In this document: piece by piece, positions 47,132-55,914 of the stretch | How positions within the stretch are numbered: position 1 is the first letter of the stretch | Layout of the letters: each line of letters starts with the position of its first letter | Assembly: GCF_009862265.1 (NCBI RefSeq) | Contig: NZ_WWGX01000022.1 | Coordinates: forward strand, 509,305 to 573,304 | DNA: 64,000 nucleotides | Direction: 5' to 3' | DNA from: Streptomyces sp. SID8352 | Lineage (GTDB): Bacteria > Actinomycetota > Actinomycetes > Streptomycetales > Streptomycetaceae | Program-made: the position numbers and the translations under genes | The notes under the pieces: model-generated | What the model saw: the letters and a program-made list of their open reading frames with translations, nothing else | What the model was told of the DNA's origin: nothing | Databases searched by the model: none

Positions 47132-47207
47132 TGGGGCCCGCCGCCGTCCCGCACCGCCCTGTCAACTCCCTGCGCTCCATGGCCTGTTTCATGCGAAGCT
47201 GGGTGTC

Positions 47208-47726
47208 ATGAGCCTCGCAGAACCCCGCAGGATCGTCCTTTTCCGGCACGCGAAAGCCGACTGGCCCCAGGTGAGCGACCACGAGCGGCCGCTCGCCGAC
47301 CGGGGCCGTACGGACGCCGCCGAGGCCGGCCGCCGCCTGACCGACACCGGTATCCCCTTCGACCAGGCACTCTGCTCCACCGCTCTGCGGACCAGGGAGA
47401 CCTGGAAGCTCGCCGTCCAGGAGTTCCCGCAGCGGCCGAGGACGGTCTACGAGGAGCGCGTCTACGAGGCGTCGCCCGGCGAGCTGATCGCCGTGCTCAA
47501 CGAGACCCCGGACGACCTGCGCAACGTCCTGGTGATCGGCCACAACCCGGGCATGGAGGGTCTGGCCGAGATCCTCGCGGGCGAGGCCGAGGCGGAGGCG
47601 CGCGGCCGGATGAGCCGCCGGGGCTTCCCGACGGCCGCCTTCGCCGTGCTCTCCTTCACCGGTTCCTGGAAGGACGTGGAGCCCGGAGTGGCCTCCCTCG
47701 TCGACTACTGGGCGCCCAGCGACTGA
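47208..47726 (+). CDS. SixA-type histidine phosphatase
   Basis: A 172-aa histidine phosphatase superfamily protein. RHAKADW holds the nucleophilic His (residue 14), RTRETW the phosphate-binding Arg, and VIGHNPGMEGL the second His. SixA-like proteins dephosphorylate phosphohistidine on phosphotransfer proteins. ATG 47208. It ends just before a 21-bp perfect hairpin shared with serB. Confidence 0.9.
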   Translation: MSLAEPRRIVLFRHAKADWPQVSDHERPLADRGRTDAAEAGRRLTDTGIPFDQALCSTALRTRETWKLAVQEFPQRPRTVYEERVYEASPGELIAVLNETPDDLRNVLVIGHNPGMEGLAEILAGEAEAEARGRMSRRGFPTAAFAVLSFTGSWKDVEPGVASLVDYWAPSD

Positions 47727-47738
47727 CCCGCACCGCGA

Positions 47739-47784
47739 CGCGACGGGTCCGGGCCTCCCAGGGGGGAGGCCCGGACCCGTCGCG
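47739..47784. terminator. Bidirectional terminator between sixA-like and serB
   Basis: A perfect 21-bp stem (47739-47759 with 47764-47784, CGCGACGGGTCCGGGCCTCC / GGAGGCCCGGACCCGTCGCG) with a 4-nt loop, between convergent genes. Confidence 0.9.
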
Positions 47785-47859
47785 ATCGAGGAGACCGCCC
47801 GGACCGGCGGCGGTGCCGCGGGCAGCAGCGAGCCGCCGGGCGGGGTGCCGCGGCGGGGG

Positions 47860-49092
47860 TCAGTGAAGGTCGTCGCCGGGGCGCTGGTCCAGCGTGTCGG
47901 CCGCCTCGACCTCTTCACGGGTGATGCCCAGCAGATAGAGCACGGTGTCCAGGAAGGGCACGTTCACCGCCGTGTGCGCCGCCTCGCGCACCACCGGCTT
48001 CGCGTTGAAGGCGACCCCGAGACCGGCCGCGTTCAGCATGTCCAGGTCGTTGGCGCCGTCGCCGATCGCCACCGTCTGGGAGAGCGGCACCCCCGCCTCG
48101 GCCGCGAAGCGGCGCAGCAGCCGCGCCTTGCCCGCGCGGTCCACGATCTCGCCGGTGACCCGGCCGGTGAGCTTCCCGTCGACGACCTCCAGGGTGTTGG
48201 CCTGGGCGAAGTCCAGCCCCAGCCGCTCCTTGAGGTCGTCGGTGACCTGGGTGAAGCCGCCGGAGACGACCCCCACCTGGTAGCCGAGCCGCTTCAGGGT
48301 GCGGATCAGGGTCCGGGCGCCCGGCGTCAGCCGCACCTCGCTGCGGACCTTGTCCACCACCGAGACGTCCAGCCCCTTCAACAGCTCCACCCGCGCGTGC
48401 AGGGACTGCTCGAAGTCCAGCTCACCGCGCATCGCGGCGGCCGTCACCTCGGCGACGCGGTCCTCGCAGCCGGCGTGCGCGGCGAAGAGCTCGATCACCT
48501 CGTCCTGGATCAGCGTGGAGTCCACGTCCATGACGACCAGGCGCTGCGCCCGCCGGTGCAGCCCGGCCGAGACCACGGCGATGTCCACGCCGAGCGCCGC
48601 GGCCTCGGTGGCCAGCGCGGTGCGCAGCGGTTCCGTCGCCACACCGGAGACGGCGAACTCCACGGCGGTCACCGGGTACTTGGCCAGCCGGAAGATACGG
48701 TCGATGTTGCTGCCGGACTCGGTGATCCGGGCCGCTATGGCGGCGGTGGCCTCCGCCGTGAGGGGGTGCCCGAGCACCGTGACCAGGGAGCGGCCCAGAC
48801 CACGCGGACGGTTGTCGCCGATACCGGAGATGATCTCCGCCTGCAGCTTCATCGACTCGGCCCAGCTGTGTATGGTCGCCCGCAGATCGCCCTCCCGGCC
48901 GCCCGGCGGCTCGGTCACCAGCGCGCACAGCACGATCCGGCCACGGGTCACGACCTGCTCGATGTCGACCACGTCGAGGGAGTAGGCGGCGAGGGTGTCG
49001 AAGAGGCCCGCCGTGATGCCGGGCCGGTCCTTCCCGAAGATCTTGACGAGAAGAGTGGGAACGTCAGAGGTCTGCGTCTGCGTAGCGCTCAT
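47860..49092 (-). CDS. serB: Phosphoserine phosphatase with ACT domains
   Basis: A 410-aa SerB. Two N-terminal ACT domains (about 12-85 and 98-170; KIFGKDRPGITAGLFDTLAA starts the first) can bind serine. The HAD phosphatase has the nucleophile motif VVMDVDSTLI near residue 185, VVSGGFTQV (motif II) and AIGDGANDLDML (motif IV). It hydrolyses phosphoserine in the last step of serine synthesis. ATG 49092 with GGTGGGA upstream. In-frame extension upstream is Pro/Gly-rich spacer and is rejected. Confidence 0.95.
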   Translation of the reverse strand: MSATQTQTSDVPTLLVKIFGKDRPGITAGLFDTLAAYSLDVVDIEQVVTRGRIVLCALVTEPPGGREGDLRATIHSWAESMKLQAEIISGIGDNRPRGLGRSLVTVLGHPLTAEATAAIAARITESGSNIDRIFRLAKYPVTAVEFAVSGVATEPLRTALATEAAALGVDIAVVSAGLHRRAQRLVVMDVDSTLIQDEVIELFAAHAGCEDRVAEVTAAAMRGELDFEQSLHARVELLKGLDVSVVDKVRSEVRLTPGARTLIRTLKRLGYQVGVVSGGFTQVTDDLKERLGLDFAQANTLEVVDGKLTGRVTGEIVDRAGKARLLRRFAAEAGVPLSQTVAIGDGANDLDMLNAAGLGVAFNAKPVVREAAHTAVNVPFLDTVLYLLGITREEVEAADTLDQRPGDDLH

Positions 49093-49439
49093 GGTGTTCC
49101 CACCGTATCCGGCGCCGGCCCGCCGCCGCCGCCGAGGTCCGCCCACCGGACAGCCTCCGCGCCCGCCTCCGGACGCCATCCCGCCGGCCCCGTCGGGGGG
49201 TCCCGGACGCCCGCCCCGCGGACCACCGGGGCATCGCCACGCCCCGTGTCCAGGGCCGTTCCCCGCCGTGACCGGGTTGCCCCGTATGAGGTCCCCGGCG
49301 AGGGGAGCCCGGCGGGATTTCGCAAGGCCCGGGTTTCGGTCAGGGCGCCGGGCCTGGAATAGTGCCCCCCGATGTTCGACATCCCTGGGACCGCCCGCTA
49401 CGGGGGCACACATCGGGGGACAACTCAGTGGGGCATGGA
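49093..49439. other. Divergent intergenic region, serB/FHA-ABC
   Basis: 347 bp. No supported gene. The promoters of both flanking genes should be here; TGGAATAGTG near 49354 resembles an extended -10 for the + strand gene. Confidence 0.4.
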
Positions 49440-52028
49440 GTGCCGGAACTCGTACTGGAATGCAATGGACGGACCTGGACGCTCGACCCGTCCCGGTCAT
49501 ACGTACTCGGACGCGATCCGCAGGGGGAGGTCGTCTTCGACGACGCCAGGGTCTCCTGGCGGCACGCCACGATCAGCTTCAACGGCCGGGGCTGGGTCAT
49601 CGAGGACCACGGCAGCACCAACGGAACGTTCGCGCAGGGACGGCGCGTGCAGGGGCTGGAGCTGGCCGACGGCACGGTCGTCCACCTGGGCAACGCCACC
49701 GACGGACCGCGCTTGGCCCTGAGCGGTGCCCAGGCCGCCGTCGGCGCCCCGCACACCCCGCAGCAGCCGTACGCACCGCAGGGCGCGCACGCCGGCTGGG
49801 CCCCCCAGGCCCCGGCGCAGGAGCCGCCGCACGCCGCGCCGCACCAGCAGCCGCAGCAGCAGTACCAGGGGCAGCAGCCCGCGCAGCACGCGGCCGCGCC
49901 GTACGGCGGGGGGCGGCACGGAGCCGCGCCCGTCCAGCAGCAGGCGCCCGGGGCGGGTCCCGGCCGGCAGGTGCCCGGCGGCGCGGCGGGGGCGCCACCG
50001 GTCCACGGTGACCGCAGCCCGACCTCGTTCCACCAGTTCTCGCTCGACCGCGTCATGCGCATCGGCCGTGCCCTGGAGAACGACCTGGTCGTCTCCGACC
50101 TCCAGGTCTCCCGCAACCACGCGGAGTTCCACGCGACTCCCGACGGCCGCCTGGAGATCCGCGACCTCGGCTCGCACAACGGCACCTACGTCAACGGCCA
50201 GCCGATCCCCAAGGGCGGCTCGCAGCAGCTCGGCCCGACCGACGTCATCGGCGTCGGCCACTCGACGTTCCGGATCGTCGGGGACCGGCTGGAGGAGTTC
50301 GTCGACACCGGTGAGGTGTCCTTCTCCGCCCGCCACCTCACCGTCACCGTCGACGGCGGCAAGCAGATCCTGCGGGACGTCTCCTTCGGCGCCCCCGAGA
50401 AGTCGCTGATCGCGGTCATCGGCCCGTCCGGTTCCGGCAAGTCGACGCTGCTGAAGGCGCTCACCGGCTACCGGCCCGCCGACCGGGGCGAGGTCCTCTA
50501 CGACAACCGGAACCTGTACAAGCAGTTCGCCGAGCTGCGCCAGCGCATCGGTCTGGTCCCGCAGGACGACATCCTGCACAAGGAGCTGACCGTCAAGAAG
50601 GCCCTGAAGTACGCGGCCAAGCTGCGCTTCCCGGCCGACACCACCGGTGCCGAGCGCGACGCCCGGATCGACGAGGTGCTGCGCGAGCTGAAGCTCGACA
50701 TCCACAAGGACAAGAAGGTCACCTCCCTCTCCGGCGGTCAGCGCAAGCGCGTGTCCGTCGCCCTGGAGCTGCTGACCAAGCCGTCGCTGATCTTCCTGGA
50801 CGAGCCGACCTCCGGTCTCGACCCGGGCATGGACCGCGACGTGATGCAGTTGCTGCGCGGCCTCGCGGACGACGGCCGCACCGTCCTCGTGGTCACCCAC
50901 TCGGTGGCCGAGCTGGCGATCTGCGACAAGCTGCTGGTGATGGCGCCGGGCGGCTCGGTGGCCTACTTCGGCCCGCCCGAGGAGGCGCTGAACTTCTTCG
51001 GCTACGAGACCTGGGCCGATGTCTTCTCCGCCTTCGAGAACTACCGGGACTACGACTGGGCGGGCCGCTGGAAGGGCTCGCAGCACTACCAGATGTACGC
51101 CGCGGACCTCGACGCCGTCGCGCCGCAGTCCGTGCAGGTCCCGCCGATGCAGGCGATGCGCCCGCCGAAGCCGCAGGGCTGGCTGTCGCAGTTCGCCACC
51201 CTGGTCCGCCGCTACTGCTCGGTGATCGTCTCCGACAAGGGTTTCCTCGCCCTGATGGTGATCCTGCCGGCGGTGCTCGGCGCGGTGAGCCTGCTCATCA
51301 ACTCCGACAAGGGCCTGCTGCCCAACCCGGTGCACCCGAGCGGCCGGATAGCCCCGAACGGCACCGCCACCACGGTGCTGCTGATCCTCGCGGTCGGCGC
51401 CTGCTTCGCCGGTGCCGCCAACTCGGTCCGCGAGCTGATCAAGGAACGGGTGATCTACGAGCGGGAGCGGGCGACCGGGCTGTCCCGGTCCGCGTACCTG
51501 ATGTCCAAGGTGTTCGTGCTCGGCATGATCACCGTCTTCCAGGGCCTGCTGGTCGGTGTGATCGGCTTCTCCAGCCGGGAGATCCCCGAGAGGGGACTGG
51601 TGCTCGGCGGGTTCACCCTGCTGGAGCTGTCCCTGCCGATCATGGCGCTGGGCTTCACCTCGATGATGTTCGGACTGATCATCTCCTCGCTGGTGAAGAC
51701 CGCCGAGAAGACCATGCCGCTGCTGGTGATGTTCGCGATCATCCAGGTGGTGTTCACGGGCTGCCTCTTCGCCCTCAACGGCACGGTCGGCGTCAACCAG
51801 GTCTCGTACCTGATGCCGTCCCGCTGGGCGGTCGCGGCGGCCGGCGCCACGCTGGACTTCAACCGGATCAGCCCGCCCGAGAGCGGTGCCGACACCGACC
51901 CGCTGTGGGAGCACACCGTCGGCGCCTGGACCCTGGACATGCTGGCCCTGATCGCCCTCGGCGCGATCTGCGGCTTCTTCGTGGCCCGTTTCCTGCGCCG
52001 CCACGAGCCCGAGGTCATGCGCAAGTAA
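49440..52028 (+). CDS. FHA-FHA-ABC transporter fusion (ABC-2 type)
   Basis: An 862-aa half-transporter. FHA domain 1 (about 14-85: SYVLGRDPQG, HGSTNGTF), a Gln/Pro/Ala-rich linker (about 98-185), FHA domain 2 (about 195-275: RIGRALENDLVVSDLQVSRN, SHNGTYVNG), an ABCG-like ATPase (GPSGSGKST about 328, LSGGQRKRVSV about 430, FLDEPTSGLDPG), and six C-terminal membrane helices (about 590-860). Both FHA domains have intact Arg/Ser/Asn phosphothreonine-binding residues, so control by a Ser/Thr kinase is likely. GTG 49440 begins the conserved chain (PELVLECNG); GTG 49428 has a better Shine-Dalgarno (GGGGGA). Confidence 0.92.
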   Translation: MPELVLECNGRTWTLDPSRSYVLGRDPQGEVVFDDARVSWRHATISFNGRGWVIEDHGSTNGTFAQGRRVQGLELADGTVVHLGNATDGPRLALSGAQAAVGAPHTPQQPYAPQGAHAGWAPQAPAQEPPHAAPHQQPQQQYQGQQPAQHAAAPYGGGRHGAAPVQQQAPGAGPGRQVPGGAAGAPPVHGDRSPTSFHQFSLDRVMRIGRALENDLVVSDLQVSRNHAEFHATPDGRLEIRDLGSHNGTYVNGQPIPKGGSQQLGPTDVIGVGHSTFRIVGDRLEEFVDTGEVSFSARHLTVTVDGGKQILRDVSFGAPEKSLIAVIGPSGSGKSTLLKALTGYRPADRGEVLYDNRNLYKQFAELRQRIGLVPQDDILHKELTVKKALKYAAKLRFPADTTGAERDARIDEVLRELKLDIHKDKKVTSLSGGQRKRVSVALELLTKPSLIFLDEPTSGLDPGMDRDVMQLLRGLADDGRTVLVVTHSVAELAICDKLLVMAPGGSVAYFGPPEEALNFFGYETWADVFSAFENYRDYDWAGRWKGSQHYQMYAADLDAVAPQSVQVPPMQAMRPPKPQGWLSQFATLVRRYCSVIVSDKGFLALMVILPAVLGAVSLLINSDKGLLPNPVHPSGRIAPNGTATTVLLILAVGACFAGAANSVRELIKERVIYERERATGLSRSAYLMSKVFVLGMITVFQGLLVGVIGFSSREIPERGLVLGGFTLLELSLPIMALGFTSMMFGLIISSLVKTAEKTMPLLVMFAIIQVVFTGCLFALNGTVGVNQVSYLMPSRWAVAAAGATLDFNRISPPESGADTDPLWEHTVGAWTLDMLALIALGAICGFFVARFLRRHEPEVMRK

Positions 52029-52068
52029 CCGGGTCCGGCCCGTCGGCCGCCCGTCCGCTCCGGCACGT

Positions 52069-52111
52069 CCGAAGGGCGGCACCTCCCGGTCGGGGAGGTG
52101 CCGCCCTTCGG
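52069..52111. terminator. Bidirectional terminator
   Basis: A perfect 19-bp stem (CCGAAGGGCGGCACCTCCC at 52069-52087 with GGGAGGTGCCGCCCTTCGG at 52093-52111) between the convergent FHA-ABC and transglycosylase genes. Confidence 0.9.
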
Positions 52112-52152
52112 CGTCCGGCGGACGTGTCCGCGTCGAGAGGTCCGCGCCGACC

Positions 52153-52887
52153 TCAGTACGCGCTGTCGACGTTGTCCATGGTGCCGTAGCGGTCGGCCGC
52201 GTAGTTGCAGGCGGCGGCGATGTTGGCGACCGGGTCGTAGATGTTCCAGGACGTGCCGGGCACGTGGTAGGCCTTGAACGTCGGCGGGATCACCTGGAGC
52301 AGCCCCTTGGAGGGGATGCCGTTGATGGCGTTGATGTCCCACTTGTTGATGGCCATCGGGTCGCCCGAGGACTCCCGGATGATGTTGCGGTGGATGCCGC
52401 TGTAGCTACCGGGTATGTCGTGCTTGTCCATGATGTCCATGGCCTCACGGATCCAGCCGTCGAGGTTGTTGGTGTACGACTTCGCGGCCTTGGGGCGCTC
52501 GGCGGACCGGGTGGCCTTCTTCGCCTCGCGCTTCGAGACGGCCTCGGCGGCGGCCTGCTTCTTCGCGGCGCCCTTCTCGGCCGGGGTGTCACCGGTGGCG
52601 GGCTGCTGGGTGTCCGCACCCTGCTTCGCCTCGATCGCGGCGACCTTCTGGCCGGCGCCGGCGAGCTGGTCGGTGATCGACGCCTGGACGCTCTTCACCG
52701 GAGCGGAGCTGCTGTACTCCACCTTGGCCGCGGGAGCGGCCTCGGCCGTGGTCGTCGTCTGACCGCTGGCGGGGAAGGCGGCGAGCGTGACGGCGGTGAT
52801 GCCGAGCGTGCCGGCGCCGGCGAACGCGAGCCGGTGGGTGCGGTTCAGGGAGCGGAGATAAGCACGGCTGAGGATGTTCTTCGACAT
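52153..52887 (-). CDS. Secreted lytic transglycosylase
   Basis: A 244-aa exported SLT-like muramidase. Basic N-terminus and signal peptide (HRLAFAGAGTLGITAVTLAA, cleavage near residue 42). A Lys/Ala-rich linker (about 85-130, KKQAAAEAVSKREAKKATRS) is followed by the transglycosylase domain: HRNIIRESSGDPMAINKWD carries the catalytic Glu, GLLQVIPPTFKAYH the conserved substrate helix, and ACNYAADRYG the end of the domain. It probably cleaves peptidoglycan during growth or sporulation. ATG 52887; transcribed from a good promoter 107-142 bp upstream. Confidence 0.92.
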   Translation of the reverse strand: MSKNILSRAYLRSLNRTHRLAFAGAGTLGITAVTLAAFPASGQTTTTAEAAPAAKVEYSSSAPVKSVQASITDQLAGAGQKVAAIEAKQGADTQQPATGDTPAEKGAAKKQAAAEAVSKREAKKATRSAERPKAAKSYTNNLDGWIREAMDIMDKHDIPGSYSGIHRNIIRESSGDPMAINKWDINAINGIPSKGLLQVIPPTFKAYHVPGTSWNIYDPVANIAAACNYAADRYGTMDNVDSAY

Positions 52888-53000
52888 GGCGGGATGACCT
52901 CTCGGTTGGCGCGGAGGTCGCTCTCGTCCGGCGGGGACAGGGTGCTTCCGGCACAAACGCCTCGGGGGGATGAATCCACGGCGCTGAGCGACGAGAGCCA

Positions 53001-53029
53001 TTCTTAGCGAGCGCAAAATCCGATGGCAA
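53001..53029 (-). promoter_or_regulatory. Promoter of the transglycosylase gene
   Basis: On the minus strand TTGCCA (53029-53024), 17-bp spacer, TAAGAA (53006-53001), giving a leader of about 107 nt. The region is AT-rich relative to the genome. Confidence 0.6.
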
Positions 53030-53195
53030 AGGTGTGACGTACGATCCCGGGTAGTGGATCAGGGTCGGGCGAAACGGGACGGAATGGACCATCCGCCCCG
53101 ATCAAAACGGACGAGTCGTCCTCCTATCCCGCTTCGTACGTGACCTGCACCCTATGCGCGGGCTCACACGCACCCCCCTCCCGTCTCACGCAATG

Positions 53196-53214
53196 TTGCT
53201 GGAGCAATGCATTG
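53196..53214. repeat. Overlapping palindromes
   Basis: TTGCTGGAGCAA (53196-53207, TTGCT/AGCAA around GG) overlaps the perfect palindrome CAATGCATTG (53205-53214). It lies about 170 bp upstream of the transglycosylase promoter and is markedly AT-rich for its surroundings, so a regulator site is plausible. Confidence 0.5.
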
Positions 53215-53220
53215 GGTGAG

Positions 53221-53677
53221 GAGATTTCCGGGGTGCCGCCCGGGGGCTCCGGCCCGCCCCCGGGCGGCGTCACCTCCTTCCCGCGCGGGCCCGCACGCGC
53301 ACGCGCGGTAGGAAGAGGAGATAGGGCGGGAGCAAGGTGAGGAGAGGGGGAGGGGACAGACGGGGAGGAGGGAGACGGGGCGGAGGGAGACGGGGAGGGG
53401 GAGAGACGGGGCGGAGGGAGACGGGGGAAGGGAGAGGGCGGAGAGGCGGAGCGGCGAGGGGAGGCGCGGGCCGGGGCGGCGCGGGCCGCGCCCGCGGGAG
53501 ACCGCCCGCCCCGGGGGTCCCGCCTCCGGCCCCGCCCGCTCCGGAGACCCGTCCGCCCCAGGAGGCCGCGGGGCCCCGAAGGCCCCGCTCTCCGTCCCCC
53601 GGCCTAGGTCCCGGGCCCCGGCCGGGGGGCGTCGGAGGTCCGATCCCGCCGTCGGCACCCGCCGGTACCGTGGGGAC
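53221..53677. other. Intergenic with long purine tract
   Basis: 457 bp upstream of the sensor kinase. The centre (53338-53466) is a purine run. The rest is GC-rich spacer. TACCGT (53666-53671) lies 6 nt before the kinase ATG and may be its -10. Confidence 0.5.
53338..53466 (+). repeat. 129-bp purine tract with 22-bp repeats
   Basis: Almost pure G/A on the + strand. GGCGGAGGGAGACGGGG recurs (near 53379 and 53409) with intervening GAGAGACGGGG units, and there are more than ten runs of three or more G, so it is a G-quadruplex candidate and a slippage-prone repeat. Confidence 0.7.
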
Positions 53678-54823
53678 ATGAGCCACCGCCCCCGGTCCGG
53701 CCTCGCCGCGGTGAGTTCCGCGCTGCTGGCCATGAGCAGGCACCTGGAGGTGGGCGACGTCCTCAAGACGATCGTCGCCTCCGCCCGCGAACTGCTCGAC
53801 GCGCAGTACGCGGCCCTCGGCGTCCCCGACGACCACGGGGGCTTCGCCCAGTTCGTCGTGGACGGGGTCAGCGAGGAGCAGTGGAAGGCCATCGGCCCCC
53901 TGCCCCGCCAGCACGGCATCCTCGCGGCGATGCTCCGCGAGGCCCGGCCCGAGCGCCTCGCCGACGTCCGCGAGGACCCCCGCTTCGAGGGCTGGCCCGC
54001 CGCCCACCCCGATCTGGCCGACTTCCTGGGTCTGCCCATCCGGGACGGCGACGAGGTCATCGGCGCGCTCTTCCTCGCCAACAAGAACTGCCCCAAGCCG
54101 GACGGCGGCTGCGGCTTCACCGCCGACGACGAGGAACTCCTCGGTATCCTGGCCCAGCACGCCGCCATCGCCCTGACCAACGCCCGGCTCTACGAGCGCA
54201 GCCGCGAGCTGACCATCGCCGAGGAGCGCTCCCGCCTCGCCCACGAGCTGCACGACGCGGTCAGCCAGAAGCTGTTCTCCCTGCGCCTGACCGCCCAGGC
54301 CGCCGCCACCCTGGTCGACCGCGACCCGGACCGCGCCAAGGGCGAACTGCAGCAGGTCGCCGCCCTCGCCGCGGAGGCCGCCGACGAGCTGCGCGCCGCC
54401 GTCGTCGAGCTGCGCCCCGCCGCCCTGGACGAGGACGGCCTGCTCGCCACCCTGCGCACCCAGGTCCAGGTCCTCGACCGCGCCCACAGCGCCCGGGTGA
54501 CCTTCGACTCCCAGGGGATCAGGGCCCTGCCCGCCGCCCAGGAGGAGGCCGTCCTGCGGGTCGCCCAGGAGGCGCTGCACAACGCCCTGCGCCACTCCGG
54601 GGCCGGACTGGTCGAGGTGACCCTGGGGCGGCGCGGTGCCGGGGCCGTCCTGCGGGTCGGCGACGACGGCGGCGGCTTCGACCCCCGGGCGGTCCGCCGC
54701 GCCGGACGCCACCTGGGCCTGGTCTCCATGCGGGACCGGGCGGCGGGGGTCGGGGGCACCCTGTCCGTGGACTCGGAGCCCGGCAGGGGCACCACGATCG
54801 AGATGGAGGTTCCCGGTGGCTGA
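53678..54823 (+). CDS. GAF-domain sensor histidine kinase
   Basis: A 381-aa cytoplasmic kinase. GAF domain at about 22-168 (LGLPIRDGDEVIGALFLANK). HisKA_3 dimerisation helix with the phospho-accepting His in LAHELHDAVSQKL (about residue 192). HATPase domain with N-box EALHNALRHSG, GDDGGGFDP and LGLVSMRDRA. NarL-type partner. ATG 53678 may be leaderless. Overlaps the response-regulator gene by 8 nt. Confidence 0.93.
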   Translation: MSHRPRSGLAAVSSALLAMSRHLEVGDVLKTIVASARELLDAQYAALGVPDDHGGFAQFVVDGVSEEQWKAIGPLPRQHGILAAMLREARPERLADVREDPRFEGWPAAHPDLADFLGLPIRDGDEVIGALFLANKNCPKPDGGCGFTADDEELLGILAQHAAIALTNARLYERSRELTIAEERSRLAHELHDAVSQKLFSLRLTAQAAATLVDRDPDRAKGELQQVAALAAEAADELRAAVVELRPAALDEDGLLATLRTQVQVLDRAHSARVTFDSQGIRALPAAQEEAVLRVAQEALHNALRHSGAGLVEVTLGRRGAGAVLRVGDDGGGFDPRAVRRAGRHLGLVSMRDRAAGVGGTLSVDSEPGRGTTIEMEVPGG

Positions 54824-55457
54824 CACCATCAAGGTGCTGCTCGTCGACGACCACCAGGTGGTCCGCCGGGGGCTGCGCACCTTCCTGGAGGTGCAGGACG
54901 ACATCGAGGTGGTCGGCGAGGCCGCCGACGGCGCCGAGGGCGTCGACCGCGCCGGGGAACTCGGCCCCGACGTGATCCTCATGGACATCCGGATGCCCGG
55001 CATGGACGGCGTGGACGCCCTGCGCAGGCTCCGCGAGCTGGACCACCCCGCGCGGGTGCTGATCGTCACCAGCTTCACCGAGCTGCGCACCGTCGTCCCG
55101 GCCCTGCGGGCGGGCGCGGCCGGATACGTCTACAAGGACGTCGACCCCGACGCGCTCGCCGCCGCCATCCGCTCCGTCCACGCCGGGCACGTACTGCTCC
55201 AGCCCGAGGTGGCCGGGGCCCTGCTCTCCCAGGACACGGGCGGGACGGGCCAGGGCCGGGCGGGGGCGCTCACGGAGCGCGAGCGCGAGGTGCTCGGGCT
55301 GATAGCGGACGGCCGCTCCAACCGGGAGATCGCCCGTGCGCTGGTGCTGTCCGAGAAGACGGTGAAGACCCATGTCTCGAACATCCTGATGAAGCTCGAC
55401 CTGGCGGACCGCACCCAGGCCGCCCTGTGGGCCGTGCGGCACGGGGTGGCCGGCTGA
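54816..55457 (+). CDS. NarL/LuxR-type response regulator
   Basis: A 213-aa regulator. Receiver domain with DD (11-12), phospho-acceptor D57 (ILMDIRMPG), Thr in VTSF and Lys in YVYKD. LuxR HTH at about 150-205 (LTEREREVLGLIADGRSNRE, EKTVKTHVSNILMKL). GTG 54816 has ATGGAGGT 6 nt upstream and overlaps the kinase stop. It lies directly upstream of the chaplin gene, so control of the chaplin is possible, but not shown. Confidence 0.94.
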   Translation: MADTIKVLLVDDHQVVRRGLRTFLEVQDDIEVVGEAADGAEGVDRAGELGPDVILMDIRMPGMDGVDALRRLRELDHPARVLIVTSFTELRTVVPALRAGAAGYVYKDVDPDALAAAIRSVHAGHVLLQPEVAGALLSQDTGGTGQGRAGALTEREREVLGLIADGRSNREIARALVLSEKTVKTHVSNILMKLDLADRTQAALWAVRHGVAG

Positions 55458-55614
55458 CCGGGAACGACCCGGCCGCCCGGGGGGTTCCCGTGCGGTGTGA
55501 GATTCATACCGTCGTGGGAATGTCCCCCGGACGGCGTATCCCCCATGGGGGCCCGGCGTTCTCCAGGGCGGACCGCGGCGATCGTCGCGGCAGTCACCCA
55601 GGGAGGGCTCACTC

Positions 55615-55863
55615 GTGAAGAACCTGAAGAAGGCAGCGGCCGTGACGATGGTGGCCGGCGGGCTGCTCGCGGCCGGCACCGGCATGGCCTCCGCCACCAC
55701 GGGCGGCGCCGCCGCCGACGGGGTGGCCGTCGCCTCCCCGGGCGTCGTCTCCGGCAACCTGGTCCAGGCGCCGGTGCACGTCCCGGTCAACGTGGTCGGC
55801 AACAGCGTCAACGTGGTCGGCGTGCTCAACCCGGCCTTCGGCAACCTGGGCCTCAACGGCTGA
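55615..55863 (+). CDS. chpE: Short chaplin without cysteines, ChpE-like
   Basis: An 82-aa secreted protein. Signal peptide 1-27 (KKAAAVTMVAGGLLAAGTGM ... ASA) and one chaplin domain: VAVASPGVVSGNLVQAPVHV, PVNVVGNSVNVVG, LNPAFGNLGLNG. The two Cys that most chaplins carry are replaced (Val-Val-Gly and Leu-Gly), as in S. coelicolor ChpE. Chaplins coat aerial hyphae and spores as amyloid surfactants. GTG 55615 with GGGAGGG upstream. Confidence 0.9.
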   Translation: MKNLKKAAAVTMVAGGLLAAGTGMASATTGGAAADGVAVASPGVVSGNLVQAPVHVPVNVVGNSVNVVGVLNPAFGNLGLNG

Positions 55864-55882
55864 CCCACGGTCCGTCCAGGCC

Positions 55883-55914
55883 GCCGGGGCCCCTCCGCGG
55901 GGAGGCGCCCCGGC
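55883..55914 (+). terminator. Hairpin after the chaplin gene
   Basis: GCCGGGGCCCCTCC (55883-55896) with GGAGGCGCCCCGGC (55901-55914): 13 of 14 positions pair, CGCG loop, 20 nt after the stop. Confidence 0.65.

Noticed and set aside
49497..52082. An 861-codon minus-strand frame opposite the FHA-ABC gene
   Set aside because: Shadow of the third-codon GC bias of the real + strand gene; His/Arg/Gly-rich without motifs.
52888..53000. Possible ydaO (c-di-AMP) riboswitch in the transglycosylase leader
   Set aside because: The characteristic GGGGTGAATC core is not present in the right orientation, and a 9-bp pairing seen nearby would start upstream of the predicted transcription start. A covariance-model search would settle it.
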